A DNA stretch of 50,335 nucleotides from an uncultured Lachnospiraceae bacterium (GCA_910588775.1 CAJURH010000019.1:1-50335); one strand, 5' to 3'. Counted from the stretch's first letter, positions 40,483 through 49,236 are shown. Notes: generated by a model not told the origin, from the letters alone. Translations and numbers: made by a program.

Positions 40483-42213
40483 ATGGATTATCGGGAAATA
40501 TATGAGAAATGGCGTACGGACCCTTATTTTTCAGAGGAGATTCGGCGGGAATTGGAGGCGCTTGAGGGAAATGAGGCGGAGATTGAGGAACGGTTTTACC
40601 GGCAGCTTTCCTTCGGGACCGGAGGCTTGCGGGGCATGCTGGGCGCGGGAACGAACCGGATGAATATCTATACCGTGCGTCAGGCTACCCAGGGGCTGGC
40701 CAATTATATTCTCGCCGTGGGCAAAGCGGTAAAAGGCGTGGCCATCGCCTACGACTCCCGGAAAATGTCGCCGGAATTTGCCCAGGAAGCGGCTCTGTGT
40801 CTGAACGCCAATGGAATCCGCACGTATTTGTTTGAAAGCCTGCGTCCTACGCCGGAGCTGTCCTTTGCGGTGCGGCATCTGGGCTGTGTGGCCGGAATTG
40901 TAGTGACCGCCAGTCATAATCCCAGAGAATACAATGGCTACAAAGTGTACTGGGAGGACGGCGCGCAGATTTTGCCGCCCCATGATAAGAACATCATGGA
41001 AGAGGTGAAGAAAGTGTCGGACTATGCCCAGATTAAGACTATGGATGAAGAGACGGCCCGGGAGAGAGGGCTTTACAGCGTAATCGGAAGCGAAGTTGAC
41101 GATCTGTATATGGAGCAGATGAAAAGGCAGAGCATTCACCCGGAAATTATTCGGGAAATGGCCGCGGATATACGGGTGCTCTACACGCCTCTTCACGGGT
41201 CTGGGAACCTTCCGGTGCGCCGTGCGCTTCGGGAGCTGGGATTTACCCAAGTGTTTGTCGTGCCCGAACAGGAAAAGCCGGATGGTGCGTTTCCCACGGT
41301 GGCATATCCCAATCCGGAGGATGAAAATGCCTGGAAGCTGGCCTTAAAGCTGGCAAGGGAAGTGGACGCGGACTTGGTTCTGGCCACGGACCCGGACGCG
41401 GACCGGCTGGGCGCTTATGTGAAGGATAGAGAAAGCGGCGATTACGTGAGTCTCACTGGAAATATGTCCGGCACGCTGATGGCCGACTATATTCTGCGGG
41501 AGCGGACAAAGCTGCATCGTATGCCGGAGAACCCGGCTCTTGTGGAAACCATCGTCACAACGGATATGGTTAAGGCGGTTGCGAAAGCGTACGGCGTGGC
41601 GCTTTTGGAGACGCTCACCGGATTCAAGTACATCGGGGAGCAGATCCGTCTGTTTGAGGAAAATCATTCCCATCAGTTCCTGTTTGGAATGGAGGAAAGC
41701 TACGGATGTCTGGCGGGAACCTATGCCAGGGACAAGGACGCCTGTGTGGCGGTTACGCTGCTGTGCGAAGTGGCCGCTTATTATAAGAAGCAGGGGAAGA
41801 CGCTTTGGGACGCTATGGTGGAACTGTATGAGAGATACGGTTTTTATAAAGAAGGGCTGGCCACCGTGACCTTAAAGGGAATCGACGGCGCCAGACAGAT
41901 ACAGGAGCGGATGCGTCATCTGCGGGAGGCGCCGCCAGAGACGCTGGGTGGATATAAGGTGTTGGCCGTTCGGGATTACCAGGCGGATCGGCGGGAAGAT
42001 AGGCGAACAGGCGCGGTTACGGCCACAGGGCTTCCCACTTCCAATGTGCTTTATTATGAGCTGGAGGACAACGCCTGGTGTTGCGTCCGACCGTCGGGCA
42101 CAGAGCCGAAGATTAAGTATTATTTTGGCGTAAAAGGGGATTCTGTGGGAGACGCACAGGAGAAGCTGGAACGGTTAAAAAGAGATTTATTAGAGGATGC
42201 CTCAAAGATTTAG
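40483..42213 (+). CDS. Phosphoglucomutase/phosphomannomutase (PgcA-like)
   Basis: 576 aa from MDYREIYEKWRTDPYFSEE. Four-domain hexomutase motifs: FGTGGLRGMLGAGTNRMN, catalytic serine in VTASHNPREYNGYKVYW, metal loop ATDPDADRLGAYV, sugar loop GMEESYGCLAG, and phosphate-binding VRPSGTEPKIKYYF. It interconverts glucose-6-P and glucose-1-P (or the mannose pair) for glycan precursors. AAGGAGG precedes ATG 40483; the open frame starting at 40417 lies in the DUF2971 gene. Followed by a terminator overlapping its stop codon. Confidence 0.95.
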   Translation: MDYREIYEKWRTDPYFSEEIRRELEALEGNEAEIEERFYRQLSFGTGGLRGMLGAGTNRMNIYTVRQATQGLANYILAVGKAVKGVAIAYDSRKMSPEFAQEAALCLNANGIRTYLFESLRPTPELSFAVRHLGCVAGIVVTASHNPREYNGYKVYWEDGAQILPPHDKNIMEEVKKVSDYAQIKTMDEETARERGLYSVIGSEVDDLYMEQMKRQSIHPEIIREMAADIRVLYTPLHGSGNLPVRRALRELGFTQVFVVPEQEKPDGAFPTVAYPNPEDENAWKLALKLAREVDADLVLATDPDADRLGAYVKDRESGDYVSLTGNMSGTLMADYILRERTKLHRMPENPALVETIVTTDMVKAVAKAYGVALLETLTGFKYIGEQIRLFEENHSHQFLFGMEESYGCLAGTYARDKDACVAVTLLCEVAAYYKKQGKTLWDAMVELYERYGFYKEGLATVTLKGIDGARQIQERMRHLREAPPETLGGYKVLAVRDYQADRREDRRTGAVTATGLPTSNVLYYELEDNAWCCVRPSGTEPKIKYYFGVKGDSVGDAQEKLERLKRDLLEDASKI

Positions 42214-42233
42214 AAATCTTTGGGGCGTTTTTC
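42199..42233 (+). terminator. Terminator of the phosphohexomutase gene
   Basis: Stem GCCTCAAAGATTT (42199-42211) with AAATCTTTGGGGC (42214-42226), one G-T pair, two-base loop apex, then GTTTTTC. The stop codon at 42211-42213 lies in the hairpin. Confidence 0.85.
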
Positions 42234-42260
42234 TTGTCTTATAGGAAATTAAAAAAAGGG

Positions 42261-42300
42261 TTGACATAGCGGGTATATATGTATATAATGAGTATATACA
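42261..42300 (+). promoter_or_regulatory. Promoter and GntR/YtrA-type operator
   Basis: Consensus TTGACA (42261-42266), 17-nt spacer, perfect TATAAT (42284-42289). A perfect inverted repeat TGTATATA (42280-42287), 5 nt, TATATACA (42293-42300) overlaps the -10, an ideal place for repression by the GntR protein coded 38 nt downstream. Confidence 0.8.
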
Positions 42301-42337
42301 ATAAATAAGACATTTACAGCCATAAGGAGAATCTGCC

Positions 42338-42712
42338 ATGAACATTATTATTAGCAATTCCAGCGGCAGGCCCATTTACGAGCAGATCACCTCCCAGTTG
42401 AAGCAGTTGATTCTGACCGGCGAATTGAAGCCTCACGACTGCCTGCCCTCCATGCGTTTACTGGCCAAAGAGCTGCGCATCAGCGTGATCACCACCAAGC
42501 GGGCGTACGAAGACCTGGAGAAGGATGGTTTCATCTACACGGTTGTGGGCAAGGGCAGTTTTGTGGCAGACACGAATCAGGAGCTTTTGCGGGAGGAACA
42601 TTTGAAGCAGGTAGAGGATTATCTGGAAAATGCGGTAAGGCAGGCCAGACAGGCGGGAATATCCCGGGAAGAAGTGCTGGAAATCTTGGAAATGTTATTT
42701 GAGGAGGTATAA
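42338..42712 (+). CDS. GntR-family regulator, YtrA type
   Basis: 124 aa. Winged HTH: SSGRPIYEQITSQLKQLILT, LPSMRLLAKELRISVITTKR, AYEDLEKDGFIYTVVGKGSF; a short C-terminal dimerisation helix only, as in the YtrA subfamily. YtrA-like repressors usually control the ABC transporter in the same operon, induced by cell-wall antibiotics. The palindrome over its own promoter supports autoregulation. Its stop is 4 nt before the ABC gene start. Confidence 0.93.
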   Translation: MNIIISNSSGRPIYEQITSQLKQLILTGELKPHDCLPSMRLLAKELRISVITTKRAYEDLEKDGFIYTVVGKGSFVADTNQELLREEHLKQVEDYLENAVRQARQAGISREEVLEILEMLFEEV

Positions 42713-42716
42713 AGAG

Positions 42717-43577
42717 ATGGAAGCTGCCATTGGTTTAAAAAACGTGACAAAAAGATACGAGAAATTTATGCTGGATCATATTACCATGGACATTCCAAAA
42801 GGGAGCATCGTGGGGCTGGTGGGGGAAAATGGAGCCGGCAAGACGACGCTTTTGAAAGCCATCTTGCAGATGACTTCCATCCAGGAAGGGGAAATCACCA
42901 TAGACGGAAGCCGGATGGAGGATTTATCGCCCCAGTGGAAAGACCAGGTGGGCGTGATTTTGCCCGGCGTGGAGTTCGCCTCCCGGATGAATGCCCGTCA
43001 GTTTGGGAATTGCATGCGTGGGCTTTACAAAAGCTGGCAGGATGATGTGTTTGAGAAATATCTGGACGATTTTCAGATTGACCGGAGTAAGACCATTAAA
43101 GAATATTCAAAAGGCATGAAAATGAAGCTGGATTTGGCCGTTTCCCTGTCCCATCAGGCAAAGCTTTTGATTTTCGACGAGGCGACCAGCGGTTTGGACC
43201 CGGTGGTGCGGGACGATATTTTGGATATCTTGCTGGAATTTATCCAGGATGAGGAGCATACGGCATTGATTTCCTCCCATATCATCAGCGATTTGGAGAA
43301 AGTGGCCGATTACATTGCCTTTCTCCACCAGGGGAAACTGCGGTTTTATATGAACAAGGACGAACTTTTGTACCATTTTGGCGTGATTCGCTGCACGCCA
43401 GAGGAGCGCCAGAAAATTCCGGATCATTATATACAGGGATGTCGTAGAAATCAATTTGGCTATGAAGCGTTGATTCAGGATCGGGAGAGATTTCAGAAAG
43501 AATATCCCGGTTATACGGTGGATTCCACCAGCATTGAAGAAATAATTCTGTTTTATGTGAAAGGAGAGGCAAAATGA
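42717..43577 (+). CDS. ABC transporter ATP-binding protein (YtrB-like)
   Basis: 286 aa. Walker A GENGAGKTTLLKA, signature YSKGMKMKLDLA, Walker B LLIFDEATSGLD, switch His in ALISSHIISD. The C-terminal ~70 residues are a family-specific extension. GAGGAGG upstream (inside the gntR end) supports ATG 42717. Works with the permease coded next (4-base overlap). Likely cell-envelope stress export, by context with a YtrA-type repressor. Confidence 0.93.
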   Translation: MEAAIGLKNVTKRYEKFMLDHITMDIPKGSIVGLVGENGAGKTTLLKAILQMTSIQEGEITIDGSRMEDLSPQWKDQVGVILPGVEFASRMNARQFGNCMRGLYKSWQDDVFEKYLDDFQIDRSKTIKEYSKGMKMKLDLAVSLSHQAKLLIFDEATSGLDPVVRDDILDILLEFIQDEEHTALISSHIISDLEKVADYIAFLHQGKLRFYMNKDELLYHFGVIRCTPEERQKIPDHYIQGCRRNQFGYEALIQDRERFQKEYPGYTVDSTSIEEIILFYVKGEAK

Positions 43578-44230
43578 AAGGGCTTTTGTTAAAAGATATG
43601 TATAATCTGAAGGGATACTCCCGTCAATATTTGATTCTGCTGATTTTTTTCATGATCTTCGGCATCAGTATGGGGAATTCCCACTACATCATGTGGATGT
43701 CGTTGGTGCTGGGACTCAACGTGGGATTTGCCTCTTTTCCCTTTGACGAGGAGGGGGGATACGCCTATATGCTGTCCTGTCCGGTGGGCCGAAAGACCAT
43801 GGTGCAGGCAAAATATTTGTTGGGACTTATAAGCGGCGCGGTGATTCTGCTGTGTTCCGCTGTGGGGGAGAGCCTCAGCCGTATGGTGAATGGAGACGCT
43901 ACAGAGTTCTGGCTGGTGGAAATGTTGATTGTTTTGGGCGTTTACTTTCTGTTTGTCAGCGTTTTGACGCCAGTATCCTATCACTTTGGCGTGGAGAAGG
44001 CGCGTGTGGTCATGCTGGGGATGGTCGCCGTGCCCATGGTTGTGATTTTTCTCAGTTTGAAATTGATACGGATTTCCGCCATTACAAAAATGCTGAAAGA
44101 AATTACCCAGATGTTTACCCAAAAGCAGATGATTTACGGAGGGGCGTTTCTTTTCCTGGTTGTGGGCCTTTTGCTTCTGGCAGGGTCGTATCGGTTGTCG
44201 TTAAAAATATTTAACCAGAAAGAATTTTAA
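43574..44230 (+). CDS. ABC-2 type permease of the GntR-linked transporter
   Basis: 218 aa with six hydrophobic segments (YLILLIFFMIFGISMGNSHY, LLGLISGAVILLCSA, MLIVLGVYFLFVSVLTPVSY, VMLGMVAVPMVVIFLSLKL, LFLVVGLLLLAGSYRLSL). Sequence LLKDMYNLKGYSRQY at the start is typical of ABC-2 permeases next to YtrA-type regulators. Overlaps the ATPase gene by 4 bases. After it, 44231-44440 holds no gene, only a promoter for the next one; no terminator was seen. Confidence 0.88.
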   Translation: MKGLLLKDMYNLKGYSRQYLILLIFFMIFGISMGNSHYIMWMSLVLGLNVGFASFPFDEEGGYAYMLSCPVGRKTMVQAKYLLGLISGAVILLCSAVGESLSRMVNGDATEFWLVEMLIVLGVYFLFVSVLTPVSYHFGVEKARVVMLGMVAVPMVVIFLSLKLIRISAITKMLKEITQMFTQKQMIYGGAFLFLVVGLLLLAGSYRLSLKIFNQKEF

Positions 44231-44371
44231 AAGGTTGTCTGTGGGCGAGGGCCATAAAGCGTGTTTATAAGAATGGTTTCTGCAAAATGGGGGATGTAGG
44301 TCGCAGGAATGTGTTTTCAAACGCGCGCGAGGTCTTCGCCTATATTGGCGTTGGCGCGTATACGGTTTGGC

Positions 44372-44400
44372 TTGAAATTGTTTGGTTTTATTCGTATACT
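44372..44400 (+). promoter_or_regulatory. Promoter of the DUF362 gene
   Basis: TTGAAA (44372-44377), 17-nt spacer, TATACT (44395-44400), ~40 nt before the start codon. Confidence 0.5.
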
Positions 44401-44440
44401 GAAAAGGCAGTAGGGAAAAAGCTTCAGATGGGAGATGGAT

Positions 44441-45556
44441 ATGGATAAGAAGGAGATTTTGGTAAATCATGGAACCAACTATAAGGAAATGACGAAGGAA
44501 CTTTTGGAAGCCTCGGATCTGATTGGCCGGATACCGGACCGATCTTGCAAAGTGGGGATTAAGCCCAATCTGGTGTCGCCGTCCAAAGCTTCGGAAGGGG
44601 CCACGACTCATCCAGAAGTGGTGGCCGGGATTGTAGAATATTTGCAGATGTATGGCGTAAACCGGATTTATATTATGGAAGGCGCCTGGGTGGGGGCCAA
44701 GACTTCCGAGGCGGTGCGGGTGTGTGGCTATGATAAGCTTTGCCGCCATTACCAGGTGGAATTTGTGGATTCCCAGAAGGATTCCTGGGAAAAGAAAGAT
44801 TGCAAAGGCATGGAGCTGGCGGTATGCGCCTGTGCGGATGCGGTGGACTTTATGATTAACGTGCCTGTGCTCAAAGGCCATTGCCAGACCAAGATTACCT
44901 GCGCGCTGAAGAATATGAAAGGGTTGATTCCCAATGCGGAAAAGCGGCGTTTCCACCAGATGGGTCTGCACCGTCCCATCGCCCATCTGGCGGCGGGAAT
45001 CCGGCAAGATTTTATCGTAGTGGATCATATTTGCGGGGATTTGGACTTCGAGGATGGGGGAAATCCGGTAGTGCGCAACCAGGTCTGGACGGCGGTGGAC
45101 CCAGTGTTGGTGGATGCCTGGGTGTGCCGTATGATGGGTTATAGGAAAGAAGAAGTGGCCTATATTGGTATGGCAGAGGAATTGGGCGTGGGATGTGGCG
45201 ACTGGACGCAGGCGCAGGTGCATGAATATAAAGAAGGGGAACTGTCTAAGGTGGATTTTCAGGACTTTTCCGTTCCCAAGTCCAGAAAAGTGGTGGAGCT
45301 TCAGGATGCGGTGGAGGAAGTGGAGTCCTGCAGCGCTTGCTACGGATATCTGTTGCCAGCCCTAGACCGTCTGCGAGAGGAAGGGCTGCTAAGTAAACTG
45401 GATACGAAAATCTGCATCGGACAGGGGTATAAGAAACAGTCTGGGAGACTGGGCATCGGAAATTGCACCAAAGGATTTACCCATTGCCTGCCCGGCTGTC
45501 CGCCCATGCCCGATGAGATTTATCAGTTTCTAAAAGAATATCTTCTTAAGCTCTGA
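44441..45556 (+). CDS. DUF362-family protein (putative Fe-S protein)
   Basis: 371 aa. Motifs: VGIKPNLVSPSKASEGATTHPEVV, then VKFMINVPVLKGHCQTKITCALKNMKG-type DUF362 core (INVPVLKGHCQTKITCALK), and AHLAAGIRQDFIVVDHICGD. The last 80 residues hold many cysteines (ESCSACYGYLLPAL, IGNCTKGFTHCLPGCPPMP), likely a metal or Fe-S site. DUF362 proteins are poorly characterised. ATGs occur at 44435 and 44441; GGGAG spacing favours 44441. Its 3' end overlaps the convergent permease gene by 11 bases with no terminator between them. Confidence 0.85.
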   Translation: MDKKEILVNHGTNYKEMTKELLEASDLIGRIPDRSCKVGIKPNLVSPSKASEGATTHPEVVAGIVEYLQMYGVNRIYIMEGAWVGAKTSEAVRVCGYDKLCRHYQVEFVDSQKDSWEKKDCKGMELAVCACADAVDFMINVPVLKGHCQTKITCALKNMKGLIPNAEKRRFHQMGLHRPIAHLAAGIRQDFIVVDHICGDLDFEDGGNPVVRNQVWTAVDPVLVDAWVCRMMGYRKEEVAYIGMAEELGVGCGDWTQAQVHEYKEGELSKVDFQDFSVPKSRKVVELQDAVEEVESCSACYGYLLPALDRLREEGLLSKLDTKICIGQGYKKQSGRLGIGNCTKGFTHCLPGCPPMPDEIYQFLKEYLLKL

Positions 45557-46277
45557 TGTCTTTCTTCCTCAGCCAGGCTATGGACAGCAAATAGAATAGG
45601 AGCGCAAATCCCGCCGCAGTGGCCAGGAAAGAGAGGAGCTGTCCTTTTAACATATCTTGCGCGTGGTTGGCGTTCATGCCCAGCATCAGCAGCGCGTAGG
45701 GGGAGAGAAAGCCTAAGCCCTTGGCGGTTATATAGATGCTGCCAACGCTGCCGATAAAGGCCAAAATTACAGGCAATGTGAAGCTGGGGATGACCATGGA
45801 GAGGAAGAGCTGCAACGTGGCGACGGCGGCCCCAGCCAGTGTGCCCCGCAAAAGATATCCCAGGATTTCCATGGGTACAGGGCCGTCTACGCCGATGCAT
45901 TTTCCGGTGACCAGGAACAAAGTACCCACCCATAGTTGGGTCATGATAAAGAAGCGCAAGGCGACCATGAGCTTGGACAAAACGGTGGCCCAGACGGGCA
46001 CAGGTGCGGTCATCAGCGCGTTCCAGTTGTGGTTTCTGTGTTCCAGCCGCCACAGATAGGCGCAGCACAGCCCCATCAGAGGCGCGCCAAAAAAGTTGGC
46101 GTAGAACAGAGTTTCCTGCGTCCATAGGTTGTGCCAGCCAGGCGTGAGGAACGCCAGATTCCCCAGATAATTGAAGGTTCCCATGATGGCCGGGATTAGA
46201 GGGATGATAAAACAGGCCAGCCAGAGGATGGAATGTTTCAGTTTCTTATTTTCACTTTGCATGCAGCGGATTAGCAT
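45546..46277 (-). CDS. LanG/MutG-type ABC permease
   Basis: 243 aa, six hydrophobic segments. MLIRCMQSENKKLKHSILWL, IPLIPAIMGTFNYLGN and YLWRLEHRNHNWNALMTAPV are the pattern of lantibiotic-protection ABC permeases (MutE/EpiE/NukG group). AAAGGAGG lies 6 nt before ATG 46277, which decides the start over the longer frame. Third gene of an ATPase-permease-permease operon on the minus strand. Such LanFEG exporters expel lantibiotics or bacitracin-like peptides from the membrane. Confidence 0.85.
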   Translation of the reverse strand: MLIRCMQSENKKLKHSILWLACFIIPLIPAIMGTFNYLGNLAFLTPGWHNLWTQETLFYANFFGAPLMGLCCAYLWRLEHRNHNWNALMTAPVPVWATVLSKLMVALRFFIMTQLWVGTLFLVTGKCIGVDGPVPMEILGYLLRGTLAGAAVATLQLFLSMVIPSFTLPVILAFIGSVGSIYITAKGLGFLSPYALLMLGMNANHAQDMLKGQLLSFLATAAGFALLFYLLSIAWLRKKDIRA

Positions 46278-46278
46278 G

Positions 46279-47031
46279 TCAGTCCTCCTTTCGCAAAAAC
46301 AGTTGTTTTCCAATGATGTATACGCCCGCGGTGACTGCCAGAAATCCCAGGAAAAGGACTGTGGGGAACTCTGCGGGGTGGAAGTGCATTTCTCTGGTTT
46401 GCCGGTTCCAGTCCATCCTAAGAGGCGTGAACTGGCTGAAATAAGACCAGGGAATTAGCCTGGAGATCTCTTTGGGAAAATACAAAGAGAACAGCCCGGC
46501 AAAGGAGCCAATGAGACCCACCACCAGGGGTGCAAGTTGATTTACCCACAGCAAGGATAGCGTTTGCTGTAAGAGATAGACGAAAGTTCCAGCGGTGAGG
46601 ATTTCTATAAAATGCAGCAGTAACAATCGAACATCCAGCTTTTCCGTAAAATGAAAGTAAGCGCCTGCAGCCAGGACGCCTGCCGTTTCCATCAGGGCGA
46701 TGAAAAAAAGGTGTTTTAGGCCCATCAGCGCTTTGCAGTCATATACAGAGCCTTTCTTCTGGAGTGTGCACAGAAGTTTCAGCGTGTTTCCTTTTATCTC
46801 CCAGTCGCACAGCCGGCTGGCGATGACCGCCAGACCCAGAGGCAGTAAGATGGTGTTCAAAAGGGGGAGCTGGTAAAAGAGTCCGCTGTAGCCCTGAGCC
46901 AGGTCTTGGGCGTTGGCATTGTGGTAATTGAATGTGCCCCATAGGCAGAGCAGCAGGCCCAAAGCGGCGGTGACGGCCCATACATGTCTTCGGCGGGCTT
47001 TGATTTGTTCCACTTGTAGTTGCCGGATCAT
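46279..47031 (-). CDS. LanE/MutE-type ABC permease
   Basis: 250 aa, six hydrophobic segments (VWAVTAALGLLLCLWGTFNY, YQLPLLNTILLPLGLAVIAS, LAPLVVGLIGSFAGLFSL, TVLFLGFLAVTAGVYIIG). The SRLCDWEIKGNTLKLLCTLQ segment resembles the RxxE-x(n)-W loop of MutE/EpiE permeases. Overlaps the ATPase gene by 4 bases and stops 1 nt before the next permease start, a tightly coupled operon. Confidence 0.85.
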   Translation of the reverse strand: MIRQLQVEQIKARRRHVWAVTAALGLLLCLWGTFNYHNANAQDLAQGYSGLFYQLPLLNTILLPLGLAVIASRLCDWEIKGNTLKLLCTLQKKGSVYDCKALMGLKHLFFIALMETAGVLAAGAYFHFTEKLDVRLLLLHFIEILTAGTFVYLLQQTLSLLWVNQLAPLVVGLIGSFAGLFSLYFPKEISRLIPWSYFSQFTPLRMDWNRQTREMHFHPAEFPTVLFLGFLAVTAGVYIIGKQLFLRKED

Positions 47032-47942
47032 AGACTCACCTTCTTTCCGGTGAGATGTAGGAAAATATCTTCCAGGCTCACCTGTGTCTCTTCTACTCGC
47101 AGGATTCCAATGCCTGCGTATACCAGGAGCCGGATGGCGCGGGTTACGCTGTGGTCGTCTGTGTCATGCAGAATGATTTTCTCGTTCTCTTCGCTGGCGG
47201 GAACGCTGTTTCGCGTCAGTTCGGACAATGCGGCGGCGTTATCGGTGCAAGTAAGATGCAGCCTGCTGCGGCTGTGCTGGTGTAGGGCGGACAGACTGTC
47301 CTGGAAAATCAGTTCTCCTTTGTGGATGATGCCCACATGGGTGGCCATCTGGTCGATTTCACTGAGCAGGTGGCTGGAGACCAGTATAGTCATGCCGGTT
47401 TTCGCGGGCAGGGAGCATATGAGTTCACGCATTTCCTGGATGCCCGCAGGGTCCAGGCCGTTGGTAGGTTCATCCAGCAGTAGAAGGCGTGGCTGTCCCA
47501 GAAGGGCGGCGGCCAGCCCCAGCCGCTGCTTCATGCCCAGAGAATAGTGGCTAGCTTTCTTGTGTTGCTGCTGTTCCATGCGCACCAGCGCCAACACCCG
47601 GTCGATTTCCGGCGTGGGCGCGCCCTTTAAGGTACAGACGATTTCCAGGTTTTCCCGTCCGGTCAGGTGCCCATAGTAAGAGGGGGACTCAATAAGGGAT
47701 CCGATATCCTTTAAGATTTCCAGCCGGTTTTTCGGGTTCAAGGATTTTCCGAAAATTTGGATGCTCCCCTGCAGTGGATGTGTCAAACCCAGGAGCATTT
47801 TTAAAGTTGTTGATTTTCCAGCTCCGTTGGGACCCAGGAAGCCGTAAATACAGCCCTGGGGGACTTTCATGTCCAGCTCGTTCACAACGGTTTTTCGGCT
47901 GTAACGCTTGGTGAGGGCTTCGGTTTCGACGATTGTTTTCAT
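47028..47942 (-). CDS. LanF/BcrA-type ABC transporter ATP-binding protein
   Basis: 304 aa. YGFLGPNGAGKSTTLKMLLG (Walker A), YSLGMKQRLGLAAALLGQP (signature), LLLLDEPTNGLDP (Walker B), SSHLLSEIDQMA. First gene of the operon; AAAAGGAGG lies just upstream of ATG 47942. The family protects against lantibiotics or bacitracin. The two-component system and biosynthesis genes that often accompany it are absent from the neighbourhood. A TATAAT on the minus strand (complement of 47980-47985) with a poor -35 may be its promoter. Confidence 0.92.
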   Translation of the reverse strand: MKTIVETEALTKRYSRKTVVNELDMKVPQGCIYGFLGPNGAGKSTTLKMLLGLTHPLQGSIQIFGKSLNPKNRLEILKDIGSLIESPSYYGHLTGRENLEIVCTLKGAPTPEIDRVLALVRMEQQQHKKASHYSLGMKQRLGLAAALLGQPRLLLLDEPTNGLDPAGIQEMRELICSLPAKTGMTILVSSHLLSEIDQMATHVGIIHKGELIFQDSLSALHQHSRSRLHLTCTDNAAALSELTRNSVPASEENEKIILHDTDDHSVTRAIRLLVYAGIGILRVEETQVSLEDIFLHLTGKKVSL

Positions 47943-48287
47943 AGGATGCCTCCTTTTTCATTCTTATGAGATATAGGAGATTATACAGGAGGATTCTTAA
48001 ACCAGACTGACGGTTACCTTATGTATAGCTTAAATTATTTGACATTTTTTTGAAATTGACATTTTTTTAGCCGGCTATTGGGTGGGGGATAAATCTCTCC
48101 CATCTATTTAAAAATGAAATGAATAAAATTTCCGTCCACAGAGAATACTAAAGAATTTATCCAAAACATCTTAAATCCTAATATCTTGACTGTACGAAAG
48201 AGATTTATTATAATAAAATAAAAAAATTTGCACAGTATCCTTACGATTTTAAGATTTGTGAACGTGCAGGTAAAGGAAGGGAGAATT
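47943..48287. other. AT-rich intergenic region with twin direct repeats and a promoter
   Basis: No gene is seen in these 345 bases. They contain two copies of TTGACATTTTTTT (48039-48051 and 48056-48068, separated by GAAA), the divergent promoter region of the LanFEG operon on the left, and on the right the promoter of the secreted protein: TTGACT (48186-48191), 17-nt spacer, TATAAT (48209-48214). Confidence 0.6.
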
Positions 48288-49187
48288 ATGAGACAACAGA
48301 AGAAATTGAAGTATGGTTTTTTGAGTATTATGGTTTTTTGCATCCTGGCAGGTGTTTTCTTTATCCATCCCATGAAAACCCAGGCCGCTTCATTCAAAAC
48401 GGGATTCTTTTATGGTGATAACAGGGTGAAGACAGGGAAATATTATTTTTGGATGTCCGACAACACGATCTATGCATCCACATCAAAGACAGGAACGGGA
48501 AAAGTGGTTGCCAAGGCTTCTAAAGGACGTAGTATCTATTACCTTGGAGGATTTGTAACCGACGGCTCTGTGCTCTATTATACCGAAATGGAAGTGGATA
48601 AAGAGGGGACGCCTGCATTCGCTTATATCTATTCCGTAAAGATCAGTGGAAAAAACCGTACCCTGATCGGTAAAGTGAAAGATGGGCATAGTATTCAGGC
48701 ATACTATAATGGAAAGTTCTATCTTACGTATCTTATAGACCGCGATATTTCCCATCAGGGTACATATCGTTTTGATATGAAAACAAAGAGAGGGAGATCC
48801 ATCCATAAAAACGCAATCCCAGTTGGCCAATACAAGCAATATCTGCTGGTTTACGACCCTATCAGAGGGAATCCAAACGGCTATATCTATAACTGCAAGA
48901 CGGAAAAGTTTTTAAGATTCAGCAGTAACATCGGCGGTGGCGGCGCCTTGGATTTTGCGTCAGGAAAAGTATATTATGCAGAAAAAATCAATAAGTCGTC
49001 TGTGAAAATAAAAAGCTGCAGCCTGACCGGTAAAAATAAAAAAACCATCGTGGCAAAACTTTCCGCAGGTTTTGTAGGGAAGATCACCTCAAAACAGGTG
49101 TATTACGGAAAAAAGGATAATTTTTTCTGTTACGATATCAAAACGAAAAAATCAAAGAAAATCAGTGAGCGTAAATTTCAGTGGTAA
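48288..49187 (+). CDS. Secreted beta-propeller-like protein (DUF5050-like)
   Basis: 299 aa. N-terminal signal: MRQQKKLKYG, hydrophobic core SIMVFCILAGVFF, cleavage likely after TQAA. The mature part shows repeated short strands of the pattern ...YYLG/YYTE...KISGKNRTLIGKV and KSCSLTGKNKKTIVAKL, i.e. Tyr-rich blades followed by G(K)N(K)xxI turns, typical of DUF5050/TolB-like propellers of Clostridia. It is basic (many Lys), suiting attachment to the cell wall. AAAGGAAGGGAG precedes ATG 48288. Base composition is lower in GC than the core region, fitting the accessory end of the window. Confidence 0.75.
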   Translation: MRQQKKLKYGFLSIMVFCILAGVFFIHPMKTQAASFKTGFFYGDNRVKTGKYYFWMSDNTIYASTSKTGTGKVVAKASKGRSIYYLGGFVTDGSVLYYTEMEVDKEGTPAFAYIYSVKISGKNRTLIGKVKDGHSIQAYYNGKFYLTYLIDRDISHQGTYRFDMKTKRGRSIHKNAIPVGQYKQYLLVYDPIRGNPNGYIYNCKTEKFLRFSSNIGGGGALDFASGKVYYAEKINKSSVKIKSCSLTGKNKKTIVAKLSAGFVGKITSKQVYYGKKDNFFCYDIKTKKSKKISERKFQW

Positions 49188-49192
49188 TGATG

Positions 49193-49236
49193 AAAAACGC
49201 TATATCCTTATGTTTACCGGGATATAGCGTTTTTTA
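49193..49236 (+). terminator. Terminator of the secreted-protein gene
   Basis: Stem AAAAACGCTATATCC (49193-49207) with GGATATAGCGTTTTT (49220-49234), then TTAT. Perfect 15-bp stem including the A/T tracts. Confidence 0.9.

Noticed and set aside
44201..45223. 340-codon minus-strand frame opposite the DUF362 gene
   Set aside because: Composition (His/Pro/Arg-rich) is that of a shadow frame, and the plus strand has a recognised family with promoter and ribosome binding site.
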